Source of the DNA: Acanthornis magna
Lineage: Eukaryota; Chordata; Aves; Passeriformes; Acanthizidae
DNA length: 64,000 nucleotides
Assembly: GCA_036785705.1 (NCBI GenBank)
Contig: JAWUZG010000084.1
Coordinates: forward strand, 4,771,001-4,835,000
Direction of reading: 5' to 3'
Below are positions 14,501 through 23,900 of this stretch, in pieces. Made by a program: the position numbers and the translations under genes. How positions within the stretch are numbered: position 1 is the first letter of the stretch; every line of letters begins with the position of its first letter. Under the pieces are notes generated by a model. That model was given only the letters and a program-made list of their open reading frames with translations, ran no database searches and was not told the DNA's origin.

Positions 14501-17500
14501 CACATGGGGTTTCATCCATACTAGGCCTGAAAGAGGCCTTGAACAGAAACAATCCCTTGGAGTCAGGGAACAACTGCCCTTAGAGGAAGAGGAGGGAGGC
14601 TGTTTTTATCTGAACTGAGAATGCACGTTCACACACTCGGGCAGTGCAGGCTGTGGTGCCATCACCTTTTGTGGTTACTCCAACAGAACGTCTCACCTTC
14701 CGACGTAGTACAGTGGTCCAACCACAGAGTGATGGAATGGCTCAGATCGGTGGATCTGGCAGAATATGCACCCAACCTTCGAGGCAGCGGAGTGCACGGG
14801 GGCCTGATTGTAAGAATTTACCATTTTACTACATAACTACTAAAAATTGATAGGCTGTAATAGAAAACGTCTTTTATCTGATGTTTGTCAAGCAGGAGGA
14901 AACAGACATATCTGCAATATGGCAGCATGATCAGGTCTTCTAAGGAGCCTCTTTATCTGATCCACGCATCTTAATTTTACAAAGGAAAACTAAAATAAAA
15001 AAGGAAGAGCTAAAACACTTTTTATAATCAGAACTGAGCTGTGCACAAGTGTTTGACAGCAGTACATAAAAGGAAGCCTGAACTGTGCTGTGAGAAAGTT
15101 ACTGACTGATGAGGCATCACTGAGTGTTTCTTTGAGTGGTTTTACCAGAACTCTAAGCCATGGTAAATAATCATTTCAAACTCACAGCAGTCAGGAATCA
15201 CATTTTTTTAATTCAAAACATTCAGAACTATTTGCAGCTTAGTAATATCAGAGTTCTGAAATACCATGATTCTGCTGTAGAATTTTTGCAAAAATTAAAT
15301 AGATGAAATCATACTAAGATTAAGTGCATATGCTGAGCAGAGCAGAAAATTCTGAAAGCAAACTTGTTCAATCCAAAGGTATGGTTTGCTTATAAATACA
15401 AACATGTATTTTCTCATGCTCAGTGTTTTTTCTTGGCTCCTTTCATGTGTTTCCCATTCAAACGCTAGCGAGTATCACGAGTGAGCTATAAAAGGTCTAA
15501 TGTGAACAGATATGTAGTGAGAAATCTTCTGCTAAGCACTGTAATGGTTTACTACTGCAAATATCTATATAAAAAATAAACATCCTATCCTTTTTCCCAG
15601 ATTCTCGAACCTCGCTTCAATGGTGACACGCTGGCCATGCTCCTGAATATCCCACCTCAAAAGACCCTCCTGCGCCGCCACCTCACCACCAATTTCAACG
15701 TGTTAATTGGGCCAGAGGCACAACAAGAAAAAAGAGAAATCATGGAGTCAGCAGCATACACACCTCTGACCACTACTGCCAAAGTTCGGGTAGGTACTGC
15801 TGTCAAAAAGAAGGAATTTCAGTGTCAGACTTCTCCATTCTGAATTATTAAGAAAATAAGGGACAAACTGGGACAGGGAGAGGTAAATTCCAGAAGGAGT
15901 GTTACATTTTCCTTAATTCTAGATACCAAAGCTTTTACTATGTATCTGTTTAAATCAGCTCCTGAAACAAGCATGCAATCTGTTCTGTCTTTTCTTAGAC
16001 ACCATTTAACAACAGCTGTAACTCCCAATTTGAAAACAAATTTATTTAGTTCAGAATCTATGTACTTGAACAACCAGGGTATAGCAGTAAATGAAAAAGG
16101 GGAGGATTTTGAATGTTTAAAGAATAACCTTACTTGTCTTATTTAAAACTACTTGTGTTGACTCCTTATTTTAGCCAAAGAAACTTGGATTTTCACATTT
16201 CGGAAACTTAAGAAAAAAGAAGTTTGATGAATCAACAGACTACATTTGTCCTATGGATACAAACCCAGTTGCTACAAATGGTACTTCGAAAAACCATGGA
16301 GGCCACAAAGGACTTAGTCCTTTCACTGACAGGGAACTGGATCAGGTGGGACAGACAGACTGATGCCATGCTCATCTCCTCCTCTCCATGCATTCCAAAG
16401 CTTGCAAATAACCAAATGTTCCCCTATAACAAACTCTTTGCTACATCCGCATGAACTCACTGAGAAAGTATTGGCTGTGGACACTGGAAAGAGTTCCAGA
16501 CTAAGAATGCTGGGGTTTTTTTTCATGAACATCATAATAAACTCATCCATCCTCAAGCCCTTTTTCAGGACTATGACACCTTTACACTATGAAGAAGAGG
16601 TATTTTGTCAGTCAAGAGGGTGGTTGCAGTAAACACAAGACTTTTGTACTTCTAGCTTTCCTAATCTTAGTATGGCACATTAATTTTTTCAATATCTTTA
16701 TGGGTGGTTTTTAATGTAAGAAATTCATTTGGACAAATTTGTACAAAGCTATCAAGTTATGTTAAAGTACAACTGGATTGTATTTTTTAACAGACAGTAA
16801 TCAGAGAATCCAACTGAATTTTTCTTTCATTGTGTACAGTGGGGAGTAGTTCTGCTTAGACAATATATGGGAAAACAATGCAGCAGTAATGAACAAGATT
16901 ATTAATAAACCAATATTAATTCACTTTTGTTATGTAGTAGTGAACCTGTGAATGAAACTGTCTAGATAGCATACAGATAAATGATGAAGACTAAAAGACA
17001 AATTTTATTTCAACCTTACTGTCATGTAAAGGGATGTAAACCCTGAAAAATGGAGCGCTCCTGGAGCCTTGTGTGAACTTTGGCAACACACAAGAGCCAG
17101 ACAGAGGCAGCTGGAGTAAACTGTCCTTTCTCCAGTGACACAGAAACATTTTAAGCCTGATAAGAGAATGGTCACAATATTGAAAAGACTAACTGTGAAG
17201 ATAATTTTTTCATTTGCATGGTTTAGTGCATCTAACATCTCATTTGTGTTCATTAGCTAACCATTGTCTTTTTCAATGGACTGTTCCTAAACAGGGAGAA
17301 TACCAAACTCTGACTGTGAGTTAGAAGGGATGTCCACTTAAGAGTTGTGAGGGAATGCATTAACTTTGAGCCAAGAACTTGCACTGTGCAGTTGTTCAAG
17401 CATGACAGAAATACTGGATGTTTCTCTAGGAGCATGGTCTGTCTATTAAGCATGACTTCTGAGCACGTGGTCACGCAGGAAATCACAATGCCCTAAAACT

Positions 17501-18705
17501 GGTAATATTTCTAAGCAAAAAGCAGTAGGACTGTATCAAGGACTTGTACTTCTTGCCTCTGAAAAGAAGCCTACTAGAAGTGGTGTCAGACCATTTGGAG
17601 AATATTACTTTTCTTTGATAATATCAGTTTATGCTTCTTCTTTTTGCTTGTAAATTAGAAACCAAGTTTCATTGAATCAATCTTTGTTTATCAAGATACA
17701 CTCTTAAATGTTAAATGCTTTTTCACATACCTTGTAGCATGGAGACATTTTTGTTAAGGTGTAGAAATCCGAGCTTTTAAACCTATCCCAACTTCAGTGG
17801 TCCGGGCACAGATCCCTCCCAAAGCTCTGCATGTAGAGTGAATAAAATTGCACCTACTGTCTGATTTGAACTCTAGTTCCTGACTGCTTTTACAGATGGA
17901 ACACTCAGAAGGCACAGTAATGCAAATAGGGGCTCTTTCCCAAGGCATAACCCACCTTACGGTATGTACTCATTCCTCTCTTGTTCTAAAGTCACAAATG
18001 TGTTCTGCTAGAACCCACTGCAAATTGGTCACTGATGGTGGTAATTAAGAGTAAGTGACTCTCTGTTCTTGTTAAATACCTCTTTACAGCCTGGTGGGAC
18101 ATTCAATCAAAAAAAAAAACCCCTGCTTTTAAATTGCTCTAGAAATTAAGTTTCATTTAGGCCTCTTTAAGTTTCCATGAACTCTGCTGTCTCTTTAACA
18201 TGACATATTCATCCCCATAAATGAAAACAATTCCTCAGAGATTTTGCAGGTAACCGCCACCTCAGTCACAGCAAAGGCTAGGAATGAGGTACAGACTTGA
18301 AAATTTACATGAGCTAAAACTACATGGAAAACAACAACCAAAAAAACCACTCTTGCTTCCTTATTCCATAGAAGCTAATTTATTAAAAAAATAAAAATAA
18401 GTGACTGAAGGACATAATAATTGTATAACATAGCTGAGTCACATACCACACACAAAATCTCTAAGAATTTCCTCAAGCAAAAGAAGTTTATTTTAAGCTG
18501 CAGTGAAGAAATTCCTTACGATTGTGTGTGGCTCTCAGCCCCCCGTTGTGAGCCTGACCTCATTGCAGCTGGGTTTCTGTGAGCACAGGCCTCTCACCAA
18601 CCACACTCACTTTTTCCCATCTTGTTCTTTCAGACACTGCTAAGCCAGGATGAAATGCTGAATGACAGCAGGTTTCTAACACCTACCTTTGAAGACTGGA
18701 GATGA
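2518..18705 (+). CDS. PPFIBP2: PPFIBP2, liprin-beta-2, 3' part of gene (multi-exon, 5' end outside window)
   Basis: Liprin-beta proteins are cytoplasmic scaffolds with an N-terminal coiled coil and three C-terminal SAM domains; they bind liprin-alpha and organise adhesion and membrane-proximal complexes. The exons join in one continuous reading frame at 2518-2579, 3102-3177, 4161-4258, 4449-4513, 4815-4883, 5276-5336, 7194-7235 (uncertain), 8813-8957, 10279-10311, 10858-10996, 11642-11770, 12290-12440, 12601-12712, 13182-13270, 13979-14101, 14687-14809, 15601-15789, 16175-16345 or 16363, 17896-17961 and 18634-18705. The basic motif GIKKIWGKIRR precedes SAM1, as in liprin-betas. SAM1 is in 12290-12712, SAM2 in 13182-14101 and SAM3 in 14687-15789. 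Paralogue choice (beta-2 rather than beta-1) rests on the recalled C-terminal sequence and on the CYB5R2 and OVCH2 neighbours. The N-terminal half of the protein is not in the window. Confidence 0.9.
3102..3177 (+). CDS. PPFIBP2: PPFIBP2 exon
   Basis: Reads DRRIEELTLLLSQYRRVKDI and onward in phase 0. It closes the coiled-coil segment typical of liprins (LLxQYRxVK). GTAAAA donor at 3178; one base carries over. Confidence 0.88.
4161..4258 (+). CDS. PPFIBP2: PPFIBP2 exon
   Basis: Good pyrimidine tract and CAG acceptor. Reads GSSVSGGSEEELEATLRKW then a Ser/Asn-rich stretch ending KTE, before a GTACAG donor at 4259. The SGGSEEELEATLRKW block is characteristic of liprin-beta-2. Confidence 0.9.
4449..4513 (+). 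CDS. PPFIBP2: PPFIBP2 exon with GC donor
   Basis: Acceptor CCCAG at 4444-4448. Reads ASAGELSPAVLPPVPHKAME then ends AG|GCAAG. The GC donor at 4514-4515 is in the favourable AG|GCAAG context, and only this boundary keeps phase with the next exon. Confidence 0.8.
4815..4883 (+). CDS. PPFIBP2: PPFIBP2 exon
   Basis: TTTTAAG acceptor and GTAAGA donor at 4884. Reads SGSIPVSSSNLTSPQEESLE then ITS. Low-complexity Ser-rich linker between the coiled coil and the SAM domains. Confidence 0.82.
5276..5336 (+). CDS. PPFIBP2: PPFIBP2 exon
   Basis: Acceptor TTTTTTAAG. Reads RVPQKKKSNSLEDLQSESLE then K, ending in phase 0 before GTTGGT. Basic then Ser-rich linker. Confidence 0.85.
7013..7036 (+). repeat. Short (GAAAT)n microsatellite
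   Basis: Four to five tandem GAAAT units in a PPFIBP2 intron. A (TGTGA)-like run follows at 7271-7299. Confidence 0.8.
7194..7235 (+). CDS. PPFIBP2: PPFIBP2 candidate 42-nt cassette exon
   Basis: Acceptor CCGTAG and donor GTATAT bound 14 codons, YVDGKPALPVVEQE, with no stop. Phase is 0 on both sides, so inclusion or skipping both keep the frame. The short length and moderate sites leave it uncertain. Confidence 0.5.
8813..8957 (+). CDS. PPFIBP2: PPFIBP2 exon
   Basis: ACAG acceptor and GTATGT donor at 8958. Reads SKPVVKGSKYQTLPGKLPRP and continues to a DNDDNGIPSL end. Proline- and glycine-rich linker; phase fits the 33-nt exon that follows. Confidence 0.87.
8958..10857. other. PPFIBP2 introns around the 33-nt exon
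   Basis: Contains a poly-T run at about 9094-9117. Nothing else recognised. Confidence 0.5.
10279..10311 (+). CDS. PPFIBP2: PPFIBP2 33-nt exon
   Basis: Pyrimidine-rich upstream tract, GAAG acceptor, GTACTG donor at 10312. Reads RVRSVSAPVL in phase between neighbours that are themselves certain, so the small exon is well supported. Confidence 0.8.
   Translation: MASGVSVHQC
10858..10996 (+). CDS. PPFIBP2: PPFIBP2 exon, pre-SAM linker
   Basis: Acceptor AACCCAG and donor GTAAGG. An acidic and Ser/Pro-rich stretch (VVSDDLSPLSSGTDSGPQSP) ends in SPKGIKKIWGK, the basic motif that precedes the SAM domains in liprin-betas. Confidence 0.92.
11642..11770 (+). CDS. PPFIBP2: PPFIBP2 exon
   Basis: Continues the basic motif as IRRTQSGNFPADDLGLAEFR followed by an Arg/Gly-rich segment ending DTKGQK. 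Donor GTAACG at 11771; two bases carry over. Confidence 0.92.
12290..12440 (+). CDS. PPFIBP2: PPFIBP2 exon, SAM domain 1 (first part)
   Basis: Begins DHNAPFAQWSTERVCNWLED and continues FGLGQYVIFARQW, the start of a SAM fold (W-x-VxxWL-xx-GL-x-Y). TTTTCAG acceptor and GTAATC donor. Confidence 0.95.
12601..12712 (+). CDS. PPFIBP2: PPFIBP2 exon, SAM domain 1 (end) to linker
   Basis: EMGIKHPLHRKKLVLAIKAI is the terminal helix of SAM1 (LGIxxxxHRxKLxxAI). It is followed by the linker into SAM2. Donor GTAAGT at 12713. Confidence 0.95.
12960..12981 (+). repeat. Short (GGAA)n microsatellite
   Basis: About five GGAA units in a PPFIBP2 intron. Confidence 0.8.
13182..13270 (+). CDS. PPFIBP2: PPFIBP2 exon, SAM domain 2 (first part)
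   Basis: Reads RWLDDIGLPQYKDQFHESRV then DGRMLQYLTV: SAM helices with WLxxIGLxQYxxxF. Acceptor CTGCAG, donor GTAAGC. Confidence 0.95.
13979..14101 (+). CDS. PPFIBP2: PPFIBP2 exon, SAM domain 2 (end)
   Basis: Reads NDLLFLKVTSQLHHLSIKCA then IHVLHVNSFNPHCLRRRPVEE. Forty-one codons in phase 0 on both sides; CACAG acceptor and GTAAAA donor. Confidence 0.94.
14687..14809 (+). CDS. PPFIBP2: PPFIBP2 exon, SAM domain 3 (first part)
   Basis: Reads NVSPSDVVQWSNHRVMEWLR then SVDLAEYAPNLRGSGVHGGLI, a nearly invariant liprin SAM3 segment. Phase 0 at both ends. Confidence 0.95.
14810..15600. other. PPFIBP2 intron
   Basis: AT-rich; no recognisable element. Confidence 0.5.
15601..15789 (+). CDS. PPFIBP2: PPFIBP2 exon, SAM domain 3 (end)
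   Basis: Starts ILEPRFNGDTLAMLLNIPPQ and includes the KTLLRRHL helix that ends SAM3, then a short linker to AKVR. Acceptor CCCAG, donor GTAGGT. Confidence 0.95.
16175..16363 (+). CDS. PPFIBP2: PPFIBP2 terminal exon (short form), or internal exon 16175-16345
   Basis: Reads PKKLGFSHFGNLRKKKFDES and on to ELDQ. If not spliced it continues VGQTD and stops at TGA 16361-16363, close to the VGQIS end I recall for human liprin-beta-2. A CAG|GTGGG donor at 16345/16346 is in phase 0 and could instead splice to 17896. AATAAA lies at 16904-16909. Confidence 0.88.
   Translation, partial: PKKLGFSHFGNLRKKKFDESTDYICPMDTNPVATNGTSKNHGGHKGLSPFTDRELDQVGQTD
16364..17895. other. PPFIBP2 short-isoform 3' UTR or intron of the long isoform
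   Basis: AATAAA at 16904-16909 could end the short transcript. No other feature recognised. Confidence 0.45.
17896..17961 (+). CDS. PPFIBP2: PPFIBP2 alternative penultimate exon
   Basis: TTTTACAG acceptor and GTATGT donor bound 22 codons in phase 0, including EGTVMQIGALSQGITHLT. This resembles the Q-IGxLSxxIxxLT segment at the C-terminus of the paralogue liprin-beta-1. It implies a longer isoform than the one ending at 16363. Confidence 0.75.
18634..18705 (+). CDS. PPFIBP2: PPFIBP2 alternative last exon
   Basis: TTCTTTCAG acceptor, then TLLSQDEMLNDSRFLTPTFE, DWR and TGA at 18703-18705. Phase 0 agrees with the exon at 17896-17961. An acidic LxxDxM-type tail ends liprin-beta-1 in a similar way. 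Confidence 0.75.
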   Translation, partial: TLLSQDEMLNDSRFLTPTFEDWR

Positions 18706-20751
18706 TGCTTCAGCATGACCAAGAACGCTACTCGTACCTCATGCCTGGCAGGAGTGGCCAGGAGCAGCTGGACGCAGTGGTACAGGAAAGCTTTACCTCT
18801 TTTCTGCCACTGAGACCTCCCAAGTAGCATTTCCTATTGCCAGTGTAGCCACACATTACAAGTAACTCTCCTCTGTGCTGTTTTTCCACATAATGTCATA
18901 CAAAACAGATGTTGGCAGAGGAGTGGGACTCATATCCAGAGTCTGGAAAGCCAAGACTGGCAATGTTTTGTCCTTTTATTCAGTTCTCTTTTACATGGTA
19001 TCTTGATGTACTGTTATATGAAAGATGTTTTGTAATTTTTTATTTTTATAATTAACTTGTAGTGCAAGAATCATTAATACATTATTGTACCATGGGGTAC
19101 CTGGTACATTAGAGCCATCAGAGTACCATCAGAGCTACCTGGAAATTCAGATGAATCCTGGTGAGTGCAGCAGTAATGGCTTACTCACTGCTCCGGTGGT
19201 CTTGCCAGACTGGTGCCCATAGAAGATTTCAATCTCTCCTCCCTTTCACTAGCACATGTCCTGCCCTTTTTTTATCTAAGTCAGTGCACTGTAGGATGGA
19301 AAGAATGGAACATAATACTGTCTAGCAAGCCCTTGCTTTTATTAAGATGACAAGCTGCCATGTTCACAAATCTTTACCTAAGGCAAAGACAACTCCAGCA
19401 GGAAATTGTAACTCTGAGACTACCAGGAAAGTACCAGACTAAAACAAAGATTTATTACTTTAAAACACCTGAAAAAATAATTCTGTTGCTGTTGTACTGG
19501 GCTAGACAGGACTGCATCAGAGGGAAATATGGCCTCTCACTTTTTGAGGGGCTGAGGGTGAAACTGTCATCTTGATAGCAGCAATTACTTGTAGCATCTG
19601 TTTCCATGTACATCTCCTCTATTAATGAGCTCTTAACAAGCTCTCTTAGTAAATAGGGAAATGCCAGAAAAAAATCTCCTTAACTGTAAGGTGAAGTACT
19701 TTGTACAGGGCTGGTTTGTACTCCTCTCTCCTTTCTGGCTGCAGGGTGTTGGGTTAGATTCTAATAGAGCCTGAGGGCAGGTCACTCCCAGCCACAACCC
19801 TCCCAAATAAAGAGGGAACCTCCAGGGCTGTCCAGAGCATGCAGCAAGGGCTCTTTGAGAGCTGCGTGCAGCCCTTTTTATAGTTGATCTAACTTAGCCT
19901 CACTCCATGAGTCTCTCATGACAGACCCTGGACTGTATGGTCAGGGATAAGAAGCTAAACACATGATTTTACTCTCCAAAATGGTAAAATCAGGGCAAAT
20001 TCTTTTCATACATTGAAAAATGAAAAAAGGAAGATCCAGAAGAATGAGAAATAAGTCTATGCATCAGCAAACTACAAATATTTAATAAAAGGTATTAAAT
20101 GTACCAGTCTGGCAAAGCAGTCAGTGCTAGTGACCAGGTCAGGCACCATAGGCATTTCAAATACTTTGTCAGGTCAATTAGCTAACAGACTAATTACAGC
20201 ACTCCAAACGGGATAGGCTGCTCCAGCAGCCATGGGATATTCCAAACACATTTTCCTCTTTCCTTCAATGCTCTATTTATAACTCAGTGTGTTGTTGTGC
20301 TAATCTGGCTGTGAACAGTCAAATCTACAAAACAATTGATTCTTTTTTTAAATGTATGTAGTAAGAAATCCTAATTAGCATAACACTGGTATAAATGCTT
20401 ATTTTTTGACTGTTATGAATAAATTCTGAATGTTCCCCTCTCTCTTGCTGACTGTGGAATGATTTAACCCAAATACATGTGGATGACCTCGTTTTAATTT
20501 TTTTTTCCCTCAGAATTAATGTTTTATACTAACTTAAGAGGTCAGACTAAGTAACTTCCACACAACTCAAGATGATGTCTCAACTTCTTGGTATTTAAAT
20601 ACACAAGGTAATTATGAAGTTAGAAACCATAGAAATTATATCAAGGGGTTAAAAATCACACACACACACAAAATGCTGCGCAGTTACAAATCAACTGTTC
20701 CTGTAGAAAAATATGCAGTACTTACAAAAAAGATATCAGGTGACATCAATG
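18706..20751. other. Convergent 3' region between PPFIBP2 and CYB5R2
   Basis: Holds the 3' UTRs of both genes. Plus-strand AATAAA hexamers are at 19806-19811, 20084-20089 and 20418-20423, and a short (CA)n run is near 20657-20670. True transcript ends cannot be fixed from sequence. Confidence 0.5.
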
Positions 20752-20924
20752 TTAATAAGCAAATGTACTGCTCTTGGGATAGCCAAGTTTGTCCAGGTTG
20801 GGCTGACAGGCAAACTGAATCATTGGAGGGGGCCCACACATGAGAATCAAGGTCTCACTGCCAGGGGGAGGCAGGTGGGCTTTCATCATGTCTGCAGTGA
20901 CAAAGCCAGAGCTGTACTTCCAGT
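20752..20924 (-). CDS. CYB5R2: CYB5R2 exon 9 (last coding exon)
   Basis: [20 protein letters not shown] continues to [20 protein letters not shown] and ends TFAY with TAA at 20752-20754. The Cys-Gly-Pro-Pro motif binds NADH. Confidence 0.96.
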
Positions 20925-23900
20925 CTGCAACAAAGAAATTCAACATTAGTTTGAATCTCTGTACAGGCTGAAGCCTTTATAAACTTCATTAAATAGCTAA
21001 ACAATCAAGTTATGGCACCATCATTGCAAGTCAGGAGAGGATTAAATGTCTCACTGAGCTCAAACCTAGTGATGCCCTTCCATAGGGACAACAACCATGA
21101 AAATAACAAGAATTTGGTTGATAAGATATCAAAGTTGGTGAATAAATTATAAGATTTAAAAGAAATGAGCAGGTAGGAATAAAAAGTAAAAGTGAATCAG
21201 CTTTTCCAGCGAAGAGGGGACACCCAGTGGCAGGGAGAGGTATTAAGACCAGTACCACATTTTCCACTGTTTTTTAAAAGAGATTGAGTGGTGAGTTGAC
21301 AAAGTTGGATGACAACAAAAGTTCTGCCATGTAATTTAGTGATAAGAGAAAAAAAATTAAAAGAGGAAAGAAATGCCAGATTATTTCAAGCAGTATTATT
21401 AAATGCATCTGCCATTTGAAGTGAGCCAAGTAGGAAAATGATATCTTAATCTGTATACATGGCAGCTCTTTTTCACCAGAATCTAATCTGGAGCTGCTGC
21501 AAAACAAAGATGTGCAGAGGTACTAAACAATTTAATGCCAACAAAATGCTAACATAACCTGATGTGGGAGATAGCCCAAAACAGAGCTGAATTTTTGATG
21601 GAAATCACCAAAAACTGAAACACATGAAAAGATCAGTAGCATGTCTGACCCAACTGAGGTTAATTAAGAGTTCGCACTTTTTAAGACACACCTGCTTTAG
21701 ATCCCTTTTTAAAACAGGATGTGGGGTAAGGTTTATTTCTGAGGAGTTTAACAGTGTAAGACAAGAACACTTGATATTACTCTAACGGCCCCTTGAGCAA
21801 GAGAGAAGTTCTGACTGTTGTACAGGGAGGAGCAAAGGCATTTATTTCGATGTGCCCCTACCTTTTGGAGGTCTGTCCAGTGTGTACCACAGCACAAACT
21901 GCTCAGGATGTCTCTTGGCAATGTCTTCTAGCTCAGCTCTTAGCAATATATCATTTTCTGTCTGCAAAATGAGAGTGCTGTTTAGCTCCAAACCATCCCA
22001 GGAGCCCTCTGATGGGAGCTCATCTGCTATTCACAACAAATGTAATGATAAATTATGCAAATCAAGAAAGTGATTTGCTTTTTCCCCCTTGTATGATAGC
22101 TATTATCATTACAGGCTTCTGTAAATTAAGGTTAAGAACAACAAACTGTGACGCTTAGCAGCCATCTAAACAGAGTCTTAAAGATGGCAATTAGAACAAC
22201 TTTTTAATTCAGGCTAAAACCACAATGAGGTGGATTTGTTGCTGACCCTGGCAAATTTGTCCCTGGACCAGCACGGTGAAGGTTAACTGCACAAACAGAT
22301 CAGCAGAAACAAATCCTGTTTCCTAGAAATCAGTGAAGGAGTAAGATGAGCAGAGGGATCAGGATCTGGTCGCAGTATTTATTCCCTAATGTAGGAATTA
22401 AGTGAAACTCTGAGAAGACATCTAAGTATGAAAGAGTATGAAACATGTGCCATCAGTTTAAAAAGCTCAGAGGCCAGCAAAAACAAGTGGGTCATTAAAG
22501 CAGAACTAACAGATGCGTCAGAATACTCACCTGATTAGCAAAAAGAAGGTAACACTTTGTGGAGTCCTTAGGATCATTTGTGATCTGACGGATCAGCTGC
22601 AACATAGGAGTTATTCCTGTTAAAAACAAAAGTTGTTATAAAAAGGGTGTTTCTTTCTATGGCTGCAGTTTCAGTATTAATGCTGCCTTCCTTCAGTCTT
22701 CAATGGGAGCTTAGTTTGCACAGGGCTAAACATCTGAATTTCTAATCCACACCAAATGCAGAGGTTGGGGGTTTCCATTATTACAAATAGTTTCAAAACA
22801 AAACCACAACTCTTGTATGCAGGGCTTTTCTCTTCAGCATTCTCTATCACATAATTTTTCCCTCAAGACATTCTCCTAAAACAAATTTTGTCAACATTCT
22901 CCTAAAATACTTTTTGTCACTGATGAAGTGAGTTCTGGGGTCACAAGGTAAATCAACATTCAAACCCTCAGGTTGCTACTCTCCAGAAGTGAACCCCAGC
23001 CACTGGAATGCCTCGGTGTTGCCACCATGAAAAGAAATTCGTGAAAAGAAATGCGGGTGTAAGTACTCTGCTGCTAAGGTACAGTGATACTCCTCACACA
23101 CATCCATAAAGACATTTTCACTCTAGCCATTCCATATGATGGGATTAGTTTTACCTGTTCCTCCAGCTATCATCCCAAGGTGCTTTGCAAACTTTTTCTC
23201 TGCTTCAGACTTCTTATTAGGCTTGATAAGAAAGGTACCTAGAAGAAATATTCAAAACCTATCAGTACATTAGCTTCCAAACAAACATGGATACAAATTC
23301 TATGGGAATAAATTATAAAAGACAACGAATTTATTAAGACAAATCTTCTGGAAATCCCTGGCTTCACCTGAGATACAACAGATTCATCAGGAGATTGCGG
23401 ATCACAGGAGGTCAGGATCCAAAGAAGTGCTCTGAGGTGAGACTCAAGTGCACAACTCCTCTCCGTCGAGATCAGTGCAAAATCTTTCACTTGTATCCTA
23501 CAAGAGCATTACTTCTCTGAGGTTATTTCCTCACAGTGAACTCAGACTTGGTTTAATTATGAAATGCAGCTGGCTCTCAGGCAGCTGGTTATTCAGTAAC
23601 AGCACTGGGATTCTCACTGGGTATTTCAGGCCACAGCCTTAAAAAGCATCTGGAGTATCTCCCTCCATATGTATAGCTGAGGTATTATTTCCAGTGCAGA
23701 CTTCTCAGTCATATAATGCAATATCACTTTTTTTCAGATTTATAGTCCCAGGAGTGAGACAATCATCAGCTATTCCTTGCACAAAGTAAACACGAAGTAC
23801 TCTTTCCCATCATATCAACTCTGACAGGCTCTGACAGGTCAAGTTTAGAAAAGGTCAATTTTCCCTTTTCCACTTAAAAAAAAATTCTCTAAAAGTTTTC

